A stretch of 64,000 nt of DNA from Dongia_B sp964406155 (GTDB lineage: Bacteria; Pseudomonadota; Alphaproteobacteria; Dongiales; Dongiaceae), in NCBI GenBank assembly GCA_964406155.1, contig CAYOQR010000010.1:1-64000 (forward strand), written 5' to 3'. Positions 8,605-17,910 of the stretch are shown here, in pieces. A model generated the notes under the pieces. That model was not told where the DNA came from. It was given only the letters and a program-made list of their open reading frames with translations, and made no database searches. Each line of letters starts with the position of its first letter. The first letter of the stretch is position 1. A program made the translations under genes and the position numbers.

Positions 8605-9291
8605 ATGACGAATCCGAAGCTCGAAGTTTTGACGCCGCAGAACAGCCAGATGATCTTCATCGACCATCAGCCGCAAATGGCCTTCGGCGTGCAGTCGATC
8701 GACCGGCAGGTGTTGAAGAACAACACCGTTGGGCTGGCCAAGGCGGCGAAGATCTTCAAGATCCCCACCACCATCACCACGGTGGAGACGGAGAGCTTCT
8801 CCGGCCACACCTATCCAGAACTGCTGGATGTCTTTTCCGGGCAGAAGCTGTTGGAACGCAGCTCGATGAACTCCTGGGACGACCAGAAGGTGCGTGATGC
8901 GCTGGCCGCCAATGGCCGCAAGAAGGTGGTGGTTTCCGGCCTCTGGACCGAGGTCTGTAACAACACGTTCGCGCTCTGCGCCATGGCCGAGGGCGGCTAC
9001 GAGATCTACATGGTGGCCGATGCCTCCGGCGGTACCTCGAAGGAGGCGCATGATTACGCCATGCAGCGCATGATCCAGGCGGGTGTTGTGCCGGTGACCT
9101 GGCAGCAGGTGCTGCTGGAATGGCAGCGCGACTGGGCGCGCCGCGACACCTATGACGCCGTCATGGCGCTGGTGAAGGAACATTCCGGCGCCTACGGCAT
9201 GGGCGTCGATTACGCCTATACCATGGTGCACAAGGCGCCGGAGCGCACCGCCGGCAAGCATGAGATCCTGGCGCCGGTTCCGGCGAAGTAA
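8605..9291 (+). CDS. Isochorismatase-family hydrolase (YcaC-like)
   Basis: This 228-residue cysteine hydrolase has an isochorismatase fold. D20 (IFIDHQ) and C118 (GLWTEVCNN) fit the catalytic Asp and nucleophilic Cys; an Arg/Glu pair at 84-85 (LERSSMNSW) is where the catalytic Lys of related enzymes would be, so that residue needs checking. The closest named relative by eye is YcaC, an octameric hydrolase of unknown substrate. A good ribosome site precedes the ATG. It is followed by an amidohydrolase and a XapX protein, a three-gene group probably acting on one amide-, imide- or ester-containing compound. Confidence 0.85.
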   Translation: MTNPKLEVLTPQNSQMIFIDHQPQMAFGVQSIDRQVLKNNTVGLAKAAKIFKIPTTITTVETESFSGHTYPELLDVFSGQKLLERSSMNSWDDQKVRDALAANGRKKVVVSGLWTEVCNNTFALCAMAEGGYEIYMVADASGGTSKEAHDYAMQRMIQAGVVPVTWQQVLLEWQRDWARRDTYDAVMALVKEHSGAYGMGVDYAYTMVHKAPERTAGKHEILAPVPAK

Positions 9292-9310
9292 TGTCGGCCT
9301 GAGAATGACC

Positions 9311-9336
9311 GGGCGCCGCATCGGTACGCGGCGCCC
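9311..9336 (+). terminator. Perfect 9-bp GC hairpin after the isochorismatase gene
   Basis: GGGCGCCGC (9311-9319) pairs perfectly with GCGGCGCCC (9328-9336) around an 8-nt loop, 20 bp after the stop codon. No U-tract follows, so it may attenuate or protect the 3' end rather than fully terminate before the amidohydrolase gene. Confidence 0.5.
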
Positions 9337-9341
9337 GCCTC

Positions 9342-9418
9342 TTGATGAATTGCCTCCCGTGAAGAATTACCCTGGGATGTATTGCCTTGGGATGAATTGC
9401 CTTGGGATGTATTGAAGG
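9342..9418 (+). repeat. Short tandem repeats (15-bp unit) upstream of the amidohydrolase
   Basis: Three clear copies of GGGATG(T/A)ATTGCCTT lie at 9374, 9389 and 9404 (the last diverging into the ribosome site), preceded by two weaker units around 9344 and 9361. The array ends 10 bp before the start codon at 9428, so copy number would alter the leader length. Confidence 0.75.
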
Positions 9419-9427
9419 AGCGGCGCG

Positions 9428-11281
9428 ATGACGGCGGAACTGATCATTCACAATGCACGCATCACGACCCTGGACCGGGAGAATCCCGATGCCACGGCGG
9501 TGGCGGTCAGCGGCGGCAAGTTCACCGCCGTGGGCCCCGACCGTGAGGTGATGCAACTGAAGGGCCCTAGGACGCAGGTCATCGATGCCGGCAGGCGGCG
9601 CCTGATCCCCGGTCTGATCGATAACCATCTGCATGTCATCCGCGGCGGCCTCAACTTCAACATGGAATTGCGCTGGGATGGTGTTCCCAGCCTGGCCGAT
9701 GCCATGCGCATGTTGAAGAAACAGGCTGAGCGTACACCGCCGCCGCAATGGGTACGCGTGGTCGGCGGCTTCACCGAGCATCAATTCGCCGAGAAGCGCC
9801 TGCCCACCATCGAGGAGATCAATGCGGCGGCACCCGACACGCCGGTCTTCATCCTGCATCTCTATGACCGCGCCCTGCTGAACGGCGCCGCCTTGCGGGC
9901 CTGCGGCTATACCCGGGACACGCCGGAGCCGCCGGGTGGCTCGATCGTCCGCGACGCGGCGGGCGAGCCGACCGGTCTCCTGCTGGCCAAGCCCAATGCC
10001 ATGATCCTTTATGCGACGCTCGCCAAGGGGCCGAAGCTGCCCCTCGAATATCAGATCAACTCGACCCGGCATTTCATGCGCGATCTCAATCGCCTGGGTG
10101 TGACCGGCGCGATCGATGCCGGCGGTGGCTTCCAGAACTACCCCGACGACTACCAGGTGGTGGAGAAGCTGGCGGCCGATGGCGAACTCACCATCCGCAT
10201 CGCCTATAACCTCTTCACCCAGAAGCCGAAGCAGGAGAAGGAGGATTTCCTGCGCTGGACGGCGGGTGCCAAGTATCACCAGGGCGACGACTACTTCCGG
10301 CTCAACGGGGCCGGCGAGATGCTGGTCTTCGCGGCGGCCGATTTCGAGGACTTCCGGGTCGAGCGGCCCGATATGCCGGCCGAGATGGAGGGGGAGCTGG
10401 AAGCCGTCATCCGGATCCTCGCACAGAACAAATGGCCCTGGCGTCTCCATGCGACCTATGACGAGACCATCAGTCGGGCCTTGGATGTCTTCGAGAAGGT
10501 CGATGCCGAGATCCCCTTCGATGGGCTGCACTGGTTCTTCGACCATGCCGAGACCGTCTCCGACGAGAATATCGTCCGCATCGCTGCCCTTGGCGGCGGC
10601 ATCGCCATCCAGCACCGTATGGCCTATCAGGGCGAGTATTTCGTCGAGCGCTATGGCCGGGGGGCGGCGGAGCACACGCCGCCGGTCAAGAAGATGCTCG
10701 ACATGGGCGTCAATGTCAGCGCCGGCACGGATGCCACCCGGGTCGCCTCCTACAATCCCTGGGTCTGCCTCTCCTGGCTGGTCGCGGGCAAGACCGTGGG
10801 GGGCCTGCGTCTCTATGCGCCGCAAAACCGCCTCGATCGCGAGACGGCCCTGCGGATGTGGACCGAGAACGTCACCTGGTTCTCCAATGAGGAGGATGTC
10901 AAAGGCCGCATCGAGGTCGGACAACTGGCCGATCTCGCCATTCTCGACCGCGACTACTTCGCCTGCCCGGAAGCGGAGATCGCCGACATCACCGCGGTGC
11001 TGACGGTGCTGGGCGGGCGCGTGGTGCATGGTGCTGGCGATTTCTCGAAACTGGCCCCGGCCTTGCCGGCAGCCATGCCGGACTGGTCGCCGGTGCGGGA
11101 GTTTGGCGGCTACCATACAGCGGCCCCTGCTGTCGCCAGGGCTGCGGCGCAATCCTGCAGCTGCGACAGCCGCTGCAATCTCCACGGCCACGCCCATGGC
11201 GCAGCTTGGGGCAGTGCCGTGCCGGCGGCTGAACCGGCCCGGTTCTGGGGCGCCGTTGGCTGCTCCTGCTTCGCCTTCTGA
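9428..11281 (+). CDS. Metal-dependent amidohydrolase (YtcJ-like) with Cys/His tail
   Basis: This 617-residue protein belongs to the amidohydrolase superfamily. The N-terminal beta-sandwich is followed by the metal motif DNHLHV (H67, H69); further ligands are in LHATYDE, HWFFDHAE and the late SAGTDATR aspartate. The family cleaves amide, formyl-imine or related C-N bonds with bound metal. The last 40 residues contain five cysteines and several histidines (SCSCDSRC, HGHAH, VGCSCFAF), which could bind an additional metal. The gene begins with GAAGGAG before the ATG. It sits between the isochorismatase-like hydrolase and the XapX protein. Substrate unknown. Confidence 0.85.
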   Translation: MTAELIIHNARITTLDRENPDATAVAVSGGKFTAVGPDREVMQLKGPRTQVIDAGRRRLIPGLIDNHLHVIRGGLNFNMELRWDGVPSLADAMRMLKKQAERTPPPQWVRVVGGFTEHQFAEKRLPTIEEINAAAPDTPVFILHLYDRALLNGAALRACGYTRDTPEPPGGSIVRDAAGEPTGLLLAKPNAMILYATLAKGPKLPLEYQINSTRHFMRDLNRLGVTGAIDAGGGFQNYPDDYQVVEKLAADGELTIRIAYNLFTQKPKQEKEDFLRWTAGAKYHQGDDYFRLNGAGEMLVFAAADFEDFRVERPDMPAEMEGELEAVIRILAQNKWPWRLHATYDETISRALDVFEKVDAEIPFDGLHWFFDHAETVSDENIVRIAALGGGIAIQHRMAYQGEYFVERYGRGAAEHTPPVKKMLDMGVNVSAGTDATRVASYNPWVCLSWLVAGKTVGGLRLYAPQNRLDRETALRMWTENVTWFSNEEDVKGRIEVGQLADLAILDRDYFACPEAEIADITAVLTVLGGRVVHGAGDFSKLAPALPAAMPDWSPVREFGGYHTAAPAVARAAAQSCSCDSRCNLHGHAHGAAWGSAVPAAEPARFWGAVGCSCFAF

Positions 11282-11293
11282 GGGAAGGACGTC

Positions 11294-11536
11294 ATGGGTT
11301 ATGTCATCTCATTGGCGGTCGGCGCGGTTGTCGGCGTGGTCTATGGTCTGATCGGGGTGCGCTCGCCGGCGCCGCCTTTGGTGGCACTGGCCGGATTGCT
11401 GGGCATGGTCGGTGGCGAGCAGGCGGTCCCCATCGTCAAGGCCTGGATCATGCCAGCGCAGAAACAGGCCACGTCGGCTGCACCGGCCGAACACGGGAAC
11501 AGGGCGTCGGACCAGATGCCGACCGACAGGTCCTGA
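11294..11536 (+). CDS. XapX-domain small membrane protein
   Basis: This 80-residue protein has two glycine-rich hydrophobic segments (about 3-22 and 26-42) containing VGVVYGLIGVRSPAPP and ALAGLLGMVGGEQ, the XapX/DUF1427 pattern, then a polar tail. Its function is unknown; such proteins are often found with transport or hydrolase genes. It starts 12 bp after the amidohydrolase stop with GGGAAGGA upstream, so it belongs to the same operon. Confidence 0.85.
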   Translation: MGYVISLAVGAVVGVVYGLIGVRSPAPPLVALAGLLGMVGGEQAVPIVKAWIMPAQKQATSAAPAEHGNRASDQMPTDRS

Positions 11537-11635
11537 GAGTGCTGGCGCCAGTGCTTGGTTGAACGACCGCGGCACAGCCGTCGCCGGTTGATGTCGAGCT
11601 GACATAATAAAAAGGGTGAGGGGCTCTCGCGCGCG

Positions 11636-13297
11636 ATGACGAATGCCGAATCTGGCAAGGTGGTGGCGCCTTCCGCCTGGGCGCCATTGATGCAGCCGGT
11701 CTTCCTGGCCGTCTGGCTCGCCACTGTCGTCTCCAATATCGGCACCTGGCTCAGCACCGTCGGTACCAGCTGGTTGATGATGGAGCTGTCGCCGACGCCG
11801 TTCATGGTCGCGCTGGTGCAAGTGGCCTCCACCTTGCCGATCTTTCTGCTGGCACTGCTGGCAGGTGCACTCGCCGATATCCTCGATCGCCGCCGGCTGC
11901 TGGTCGCGATGCAAGTTTTCATGGCGGTGGTGGCCGCGCTGCTCGCGATTGCCGTCTATCGGCAATGGGCAACGCCCGATATTCTGTTGCTTGCCACCTT
12001 CGCCTTGGGGATCGGCTCGGCCTTGGCGGCGCCGGCCTTCCAGGCCATCGTGCCGGATCTCGTGCCCAAGGCCGATCTACAGGCGGCCATCGCGCTCAAT
12101 GCCGTCGGCATCAATATCGCCCGGGCGGTCGGCCCGGCGCTGGCGGGTCTGGTGATCGTCGCCTGGGGTATCGCTGCACCCTTCCTGTTGAATGCCGTGT
12201 CCTTCCTGGGCGTCATCCTGGTTTTCCTGTGGTGGCGGGCGCCGCAGCGCCAGACCCGGCTACCGGCGGAGCATCTCGTCTCCGCCATGCGCAGCGGCCT
12301 GCGCTATGCCCGCGAGGCACCGGCGCTGCGGGCGACGCTTGCTCACACCATCCTCTATTTTGTCTGTGCCAGCGGCTATTGGGCGCTGCTGCCGCTGATC
12401 GCCCGCCGGCAGTTCGGTGGCGGCCCCGGCGATTACGGCATCCTCTTGGGCTGCATCGGTGTCGGCGCGGTCGCCGGCGCGCTTATCCTGCCGCCGGTTC
12501 GCCGCCGCATGGCCGCGAGGGCGCTCATCCCCCTGGCCGCGCTGCTGACGGCGGCGGTCTCGGCCGGCCTGGCCGTTGCCCCCAATCTGCTGACGGCGGT
12601 TCCCTTGCTGCTCATTGCCGGCTTCACCTGGATCGCCGTCCTCTCGACCCTCAACATCGCGGCCCAAGTCGCTTTGCCGGACTGGGTCAAGGCGCGCGGC
12701 CTCTCGATCTATCTGGTGGTGCTCAACGGCAGCCTGGCCCTGGGCGGTGCTGCCTGGGGGATGGTCGCGGACCGGCTGGGCCTGCCGGCAGCGTTGCTTG
12801 CCGCCGCCGGGGCGCTGCTGCTTGCGGCGGCACTTGGGCTGCGCTGGCAACTGCCGGTGATCGGCGGGATCGATCTCTCGCCCTCCCGCCATTGGCCGGA
12901 GGCGCCTGCGCCGGCCGGTCTCCTTGATGCGGAGCAGGGGCCGGTGATGGTGGAGGTCGTCTACGATATCGCACCGGAAGACGCGGTGGCCTTCGCCTCG
13001 GTGATGGCGGAAATGGGGCGCATCCGCCGGCGCGACGGCGCCATTCTCTGGTGGCATTTCATTGATGCCGGGGATTCCGGGCGCCATGTCGAGGTCTTCC
13101 TGCTGGAAAGCTGGCTGCAGCATCTGCGTCAACATGAACGCGTCACCCGTGCTGATCAGGCGATCCAGGAACGCCTGCATGGCTTCCATCGCGGTGAAGA
13201 GCCGCCGAAGGTGGTGCATCTTCTGCCGCCGGATAAGACAGATATCCAGTCTCCGTGGCCAAGTAATAATGCAGGCCGATCTTCCCTCGGGAGATGA
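11636..13297 (+). CDS. MFS exporter (MFS_3/EntS type) with C-terminal ABM-like domain
   Basis: The first 415 or so residues form a 12-helix major facilitator domain of the EntS/MFS_3 group (VVSNIGTWLSTVGTSWLMMELSPTP near the start; LADILDRRRLL loop). After a proline-rich linker, residues 430-540 form a soluble dimeric alpha/beta-barrel-like domain (VMVEVVYDIAPED, ILWWHFIDAGD, VFLLESWLQHLRQHERVT) resembling antibiotic-biosynthesis-monooxygenase folds. This combination recurs in the family. Likely role: proton-driven export of a small molecule. The next gene begins about 50 bp downstream, so it may be co-expressed with the DoxX protein. Confidence 0.85.
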   Translation: MTNAESGKVVAPSAWAPLMQPVFLAVWLATVVSNIGTWLSTVGTSWLMMELSPTPFMVALVQVASTLPIFLLALLAGALADILDRRRLLVAMQVFMAVVAALLAIAVYRQWATPDILLLATFALGIGSALAAPAFQAIVPDLVPKADLQAAIALNAVGINIARAVGPALAGLVIVAWGIAAPFLLNAVSFLGVILVFLWWRAPQRQTRLPAEHLVSAMRSGLRYAREAPALRATLAHTILYFVCASGYWALLPLIARRQFGGGPGDYGILLGCIGVGAVAGALILPPVRRRMAARALIPLAALLTAAVSAGLAVAPNLLTAVPLLLIAGFTWIAVLSTLNIAAQVALPDWVKARGLSIYLVVLNGSLALGGAAWGMVADRLGLPAALLAAAGALLLAAALGLRWQLPVIGGIDLSPSRHWPEAPAPAGLLDAEQGPVMVEVVYDIAPEDAVAFASVMAEMGRIRRRDGAILWWHFIDAGDSGRHVEVFLLESWLQHLRQHERVTRADQAIQERLHGFHRGEEPPKVVHLLPPDKTDIQSPWPSNNAGRSSLGR

Positions 13298-13350
13298 GCC
13301 ATGCGAACGGTTCGAATACAATTTCGTCGGCTCAAGAGGAGGAGAGATGC

Positions 13351-13758
13351 ATGACCGGTGATTTAGGGGCCCTGGCGGCGAGGCTGATGCTGAGCGCTGT
13401 CTTCCTCTGGAGCGGTGTCGATAAGGCCGTGCATTGGTCGTCAGGCTTGGAAGAGATCGTCCAGAGGGGGTTGCCGTTTGCGACACTTCTGTTGGCAATG
13501 ACTGTCGTCATACAGTTTTGTGCCGGACTTGGTGTCGCCCTCGGTATCATGACGAGATTAAGTGCTTTGGCGCTTCTCGGCTTTTCCGCGGCGGCAACTT
13601 TGCTGTTCCATGCGTTCTGGCTGGTGCCGGATCCGGTGGAACGTCAGCATGAGCTGAACACATTCCTCGAGCATATTTGCATGATGGGCGGGTTTCTCGT
13701 GCTGATCTTACATGGACCCGGGGCGCTCAGCCTTGAGAGAAAATTCCGAGCCCGGTAG
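13351..13758 (+). CDS. DoxX-family membrane protein
   Basis: This 135-residue protein has four predicted helices and matches DoxX (ARLMLSAVFLWSGVDKAVHW near the start, GLGVALGIMTRLSALALL in the middle, and FLEHICMMGGFLVLI). The ATG at 13351 is chosen because AAGAGGAGGAGAG is just upstream; an earlier in-frame ATG gives a non-membrane leader. DoxX proteins are small inner-membrane proteins linked to redox or thiol metabolism, with no fixed reaction. Confidence 0.8.
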   Translation: MTGDLGALAARLMLSAVFLWSGVDKAVHWSSGLEEIVQRGLPFATLLLAMTVVIQFCAGLGVALGIMTRLSALALLGFSAAATLLFHAFWLVPDPVERQHELNTFLEHICMMGGFLVLILHGPGALSLERKFRAR

Positions 13759-13861
13759 ATGGCGTGGTATCGGGGAGGCGTCCTCGGTCCGGGGGCATCC
13801 TCCTGCCACACGCAGGCCATCCTGGCCGGAGAGCCGTTTAGAGTGCCGAGAGGGTAGAAAG

Positions 13862-15463
13862 ATGCCCATACCATCAGCCAGTACGCTCAGTCAGTCGGCT
13901 CCCGTTCCCGGTGTCGAGCCGGGCAAGACTGGCTGGCTGCTATTGGGGCTTGGCCTCGCCACCGGCATGGAATTCTACACGATGGACAGCATGAACCTGG
14001 TGCTGCCCGACATCGTCGGTGCGTTGGGCGTATCCTTCGATGAAGGAAGCTGGATACTGACCGTGTACAGCTGCACCCTGTTTCTGGGTGTTCCGGTCAG
14101 CGTGTGGATGGCGGGGCACTTCGGTTACAAGCGCTATCTGGTCGCCTCAATCTTGATCTTTGCCCTGGCATCCATCGGATGCGCTACGGCTCCTGATCTG
14201 AATGTCATTCTCTTCTGGCGAGCCCTGCAGGGCTTTGCCGGCGCCGGGCTTTATGTTTGGTGGCGCGCCAGTATCTATTTGCTGCTGCCGAAGCCGCAGC
14301 GCAGCCCTTCGCTGATGCGCGTTTCGACGGCCTTGTACCTCTCCAGCGCGGCAGGATTGCTGGGGGGCGGGTACATTATCGATCATTTTAGCTGGCGCCT
14401 GATCTTGCTGCCAAATCTCATTTGTGCGGCCGCCGCATTGATGATCGTCATTCGAACGTTTCCCCATATCGAGCCGGCGACGTCGCATCGCCTGGTCAAA
14501 ACGGACCTATTGGGGATAGCGATGCTTGCCTTGGTGCTGATACCTCTCCAGCTCATTCTCAACCGAGGGCAGATAGATGACTGGTTCGAATCTTCCTTCA
14601 TTCAAGGCATGGTCTGGCTCAGTGCCGCGGCATTAATCTTATTCATCTTCTGGCAATTCTCATCGCTGAATTCGGCACCGCTGCTTCGCCTCGAGCTCTT
14701 GCGTAACCGCTTCGTTCTTTCTTCCGTCGTGATCGGTGTTTTTACCGGCATGATCCTCTCGGGTAGTCTCTATGTTTTGCCGGAGTTCCTGCGCAATGTC
14801 AGCCCACAGCCGCACAGCGCATCGCGGACCGGCGAGATTATGTGCGTCTATGCGATCATGGCGGCCTTGCTCCGGCCATTGGCGGTACCGATGGTTGCGC
14901 GGCTGGGGCAGCGAAAAACGATCATGATCGCTCTGGCGATGCTCGTGACGTCCATGTTTCTTTTTTCAAGGCTGCTCACGCTGGAGACGCCGGATTCGAC
15001 TTACTTTTTGCCGCTCATGTTATATGCGTGCTGTCTTTCGCCTCTGCTGCCTGCTGTCGGCAGCGGAACCGTGGCACGCATCGATCAGGACAAGCTGCTG
15101 GACGGCGTATCCATTTACATGACGTTCCGCCAACTCGGGGCGGCTCTCGGCGTGTCGTTCTTGACGATCTTGATCGAACGGCGGGAAACGCTGCATTCGG
15201 CGCGGCTGTTTGAACATCTTCAGTCGGCCGCCGAAGCGACTCGTGGCTGGTTGGCAACAAGCGAAACGGCATTGGCGGCCGGAGGCGGCTATTCGGCGAT
15301 ACATGCAGGAAAGACGGCGATCAAATTGCTATTTGAGGAAGGGGCAAGACAAGCTGTCACGCTGGCTTATGCCGATGCTTTCCTGTTTATGGCGGCGATC
15401 GGCGTCCTTGCTTTGTGTGTCGTCCCGGTTATTCCGCCGACTCCAGTTGTGCCGAAAAAATGA
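13862..15463 (+). CDS. MFS drug-efflux permease, DHA2/EmrB type (14 helices)
   Basis: This 533-residue inner-membrane permease has about 14 hydrophobic segments. Characteristic pieces are MNLVLPDIVGALG near the start, GSWILTVYSCTLFLGVPVSVWMAG and FWRALQGFAGAGLY. It starts at the ATG at 13862 behind GAGAGGG. Its stop overlaps the ATG of the membrane-fusion gene (ATGA at 15460), a standard EmrAB-like pair. The protein would expel amphipathic compounds using the proton gradient, across both membranes together with the fusion protein and an outer-membrane channel not seen here. Confidence 0.87.
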   Translation: MPIPSASTLSQSAPVPGVEPGKTGWLLLGLGLATGMEFYTMDSMNLVLPDIVGALGVSFDEGSWILTVYSCTLFLGVPVSVWMAGHFGYKRYLVASILIFALASIGCATAPDLNVILFWRALQGFAGAGLYVWWRASIYLLLPKPQRSPSLMRVSTALYLSSAAGLLGGGYIIDHFSWRLILLPNLICAAAALMIVIRTFPHIEPATSHRLVKTDLLGIAMLALVLIPLQLILNRGQIDDWFESSFIQGMVWLSAAALILFIFWQFSSLNSAPLLRLELLRNRFVLSSVVIGVFTGMILSGSLYVLPEFLRNVSPQPHSASRTGEIMCVYAIMAALLRPLAVPMVARLGQRKTIMIALAMLVTSMFLFSRLLTLETPDSTYFLPLMLYACCLSPLLPAVGSGTVARIDQDKLLDGVSIYMTFRQLGAALGVSFLTILIERRETLHSARLFEHLQSAAEATRGWLATSETALAAGGGYSAIHAGKTAIKLLFEEGARQAVTLAYADAFLFMAAIGVLALCVVPVIPPTPVVPKK

Positions 15464-16677
15464 ACCGAGATATGGAAGTTGGACAAGGGATGATGGCAGG
15501 CTCTTCGGACATGCATGAGGATCACGGGCATGCTGATCTTGTTCCACAAAAACTGGAGGGGACATCCGCTCCCCTGAAAGGGGAACTGGAAGGATCCGGC
15601 AGCAAGATAGATCACCCGACGACGAAGGAGCATCCGAAACATCGGTCGACGCTCCTCCTTTTCCTCATCTGCATTTGCCTGGCTGGTCTTGCAGGATATC
15701 TCTATTTGCCGGATCTCTATCAAGTCAGCACGGACGATGCCAGCGTCGATGCGCATATTGTATCGGTCGTTTCCAAGGTCGCGGCCTATGTCACGAAGCT
15801 GAACGTGGATGACAACTCGAAGATTTCAGCAGGGGATCTGCTGGTAGAGCTCGATGTCCGGGATTTTCAGGTTGCCGTGGATAGCGCCAAGGCGGATCTG
15901 GAGGTCGCTCAAGCCACCGCGGCAATTGTCGAAGCCCAGCTTTCCGAGCAGCAGGCAACAATTGTCCAGAGTGAAGCGACGATAGCCGGGGACCGGGCGA
16001 CACTGGAGTTTGCGCAACAGGAGGTACGCCGCTACGGATCGCTTGCGACGAGCGGATTTGGGCCCGTTCAGCGGCTGGAGCAGGCGCAGTCAGATATTGG
16101 CGAGCGCAAGGCCGCCTTGCAGCGGGACCTCGCTGCTTTCGATGCGGCCCGCGCCCACGTCAATGTTCTTGAGACGCAGCACCGGCAGGCGGTTGCCTCT
16201 ATTGATCGTCAACGGACGGCGCTTGCGCAAGCGGCGCTGAACCTCTCATACACACGCATTCTGTCGCCGGAAACAGGAACGGTAACAAATAAGACAATAG
16301 AGGCCGGTAATTTCATCCAGCCTGGGCAGACCTTGTTTTCGATCGTTCCAAACGATCTCTATATCGTCGCCAATTACAAGGAAACCCAGTTGACGAAAGT
16401 CCGCCCCGGACAGGCCGTCACAATCAGGATCGACGCTTTTCCGGATCTGCGTCTGCACGGCCATGTCGATAGTATTCAGCGCGGCACCGGATCGAGATTT
16501 GCCCTGTTGCCGCCGGAGAATGCCACAGGCAATTTCGTCAAGGTCGTGCAGCGCGTTCCGGTCAAGATCGTGTTCGACGATCCGGGCAAGGCCAAGCAAT
16601 GGATCTCACCCGGTATGTCTGTGGAGACGACTATTGAATTCGCGCCACCGCCCAGATGGCTGGCGTTGCTTCAGTAG
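15460..16677 (+). CDS. HlyD/EmrA-family membrane-fusion protein
   Basis: This 405-residue periplasmic adaptor has a charged N-terminal cytoplasmic segment (His/Asp/Glu-rich, residues 1-62), one membrane helix (about 64-83), the EmrA signature STDDASVDAHIV, a lipoyl half-motif, a coiled-coil hairpin (about 130-250; Ala/Glu/Gln-rich) and the returning barrel domain (LSYTRILSPETGTVTNK, IVANYKETQLTKVRPGQ). The start overlaps the stop of the EmrB-type permease, indicating translational coupling. Together they form a two-component efflux pump. The gene ends convergently with the potA-like gene. Confidence 0.87.
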   Translation: MNRDMEVGQGMMAGSSDMHEDHGHADLVPQKLEGTSAPLKGELEGSGSKIDHPTTKEHPKHRSTLLLFLICICLAGLAGYLYLPDLYQVSTDDASVDAHIVSVVSKVAAYVTKLNVDDNSKISAGDLLVELDVRDFQVAVDSAKADLEVAQATAAIVEAQLSEQQATIVQSEATIAGDRATLEFAQQEVRRYGSLATSGFGPVQRLEQAQSDIGERKAALQRDLAAFDAARAHVNVLETQHRQAVASIDRQRTALAQAALNLSYTRILSPETGTVTNKTIEAGNFIQPGQTLFSIVPNDLYIVANYKETQLTKVRPGQAVTIRIDAFPDLRLHGHVDSIQRGTGSRFALLPPENATGNFVKVVQRVPVKIVFDDPGKAKQWISPGMSVETTIEFAPPPRWLALLQ

Positions 16678-16728
16678 AGCGCGGCGGCAAAGCTTGGCCT
16701 GCGCGTCCTTTCTCCTCGGCGACCCCCG

Positions 16729-17814
16729 TCAGTCCTCCAGCAATTGAGCCTTGGAGGTATCAAAAGAGAGCGAGACCATCTGCCCCGGCAGCAGGTCGGC
16801 ACTATCGGGTGAATCGCTGCGCCGGCGCGCAATGAGCTTGCTGTTATCGCTCAAGCGCAGCTCGTAATGCGTATCGTCGCCAAGATAGCTGGATGTTTCA
16901 ATTGTCGCGATCGGGCCGCTCGTGCTTCGTGTCGGCTGTATCGCTACATGTTCCGGCCGGATCGACAATGTGAGTATCTGGCCCGGGGCAGCAACTTTGC
17001 GTTTTGCCAGCGTGACGCGAGAGCCATCGCTCATTTCGGCGGACATCTCGTCGCGATCCGTCCCCACGATCTTGATCTGCAATAAATTCGTGTCGCCGAT
17101 GAAATCGGCGACGAACCGATTGGCCGGGCGCTGATAGATCTCTGCGGGTACCCCGATCTGCTGCACTTGCCCTTGCGACATGACTGCGATCCGATCGCTC
17201 ATGGATAGAGCTTCTTCCTGATCGTGCGTCACAAAAATGAAGGTAATGCCGGTTTCGCGCTGCAATGCCTTCAATTCGGTTCGCATTGCCTGGCGCAATT
17301 TCAGATCCAGGGCCGAGAGGGGCTCGTCGAGGAGTAAAACCTTGGGTTCTGGTGCCAGGGCGCGTGCGAGGGCGACACGCTGCTGCTGACCGCCGGAAAG
17401 CTGTGCCGGGTGACGATCGCCATATGCATCCAGTTGGACCAGAGCCAGCATCTTGCGGACGGTGTCGTCAATTGTCTTGCGTGACCGTTTCAGGCGCTTC
17501 ATGCCAAAGGCGACATTCTCGGCAACCGTCATATGCGGAAAGAGCGCGTAATTCTGAAAGACCGTGTTGATCGGCCGCTGATTGGGGCTGAGCAAGGTGA
17601 TATCGGCGCCATGCAGGAGGATGCGGCCGCTGGTGACCGGTTCAAAACCGGCAATCGTCCTCAGCAATGTTGTTTTGCCGCAGCCGGATGGCCCGAGAAA
17701 GGTGAAGAACTCGTTATCCTTCACATCAAGGGTGACGCCGTGGAGCGCTTTATATGCGCCATACTGTTTGACGACACTTTGGACCTGAACCGAATAACTG
17801 TCTGCGGCCTGCAT
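16729..17814 (-). CDS. Polyamine-type ABC importer ATPase (PotA-like)
   Basis: This 361-residue ATPase shows Walker A GPSGCGKT (41-48), Q-loop FQNYALFPHMT, signature LSGGQQQR (139-146), Walker B LLLDEPLSALD and the switch HD, then a C-terminal TOBE domain (LSIRPEHV). The ATG at 17814 is preferred because GGAGGAAGGAG lies just before it. It lies apart from, and opposite to, its presumed partner permeases at 19164-20902; the pairing is inferred from family membership and from a shared operator upstream of both. Upstream, a TTTGTATACAAA palindrome coincides with the likely -10 box. Confidence 0.85.
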   Translation of the reverse strand: MQAADSYSVQVQSVVKQYGAYKALHGVTLDVKDNEFFTFLGPSGCGKTTLLRTIAGFEPVTSGRILLHGADITLLSPNQRPINTVFQNYALFPHMTVAENVAFGMKRLKRSRKTIDDTVRKMLALVQLDAYGDRHPAQLSGGQQQRVALARALAPEPKVLLLDEPLSALDLKLRQAMRTELKALQRETGITFIFVTHDQEEALSMSDRIAVMSQGQVQQIGVPAEIYQRPANRFVADFIGDTNLLQIKIVGTDRDEMSAEMSDGSRVTLAKRKVAAPGQILTLSIRPEHVAIQPTRSTSGPIATIETSSYLGDDTHYELRLSDNSKLIARRRSDSPDSADLLPGQMVSLSFDTSKAQLLED

Positions 17815-17910
17815 TGACGCTCCTTCCTCCCTCATTGCCATGCCAGCATCCAGCGATGCCGCGGCTTCGTTTTGCCAAGGCTGCGTGAATTTTCGGATCG
17901 TTGCAATAAT

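Noticed and set aside
9161..11197. A 678-codon minus-strand open frame opposite the amidohydrolase, containing repeated HPKAI-like peptide units
   Set aside because: It is a shadow of the plus-strand gene in GC-rich DNA. The peptide repeats are only the antisense reading of the 15-bp tandem repeats, and the composition is unlike a real protein.
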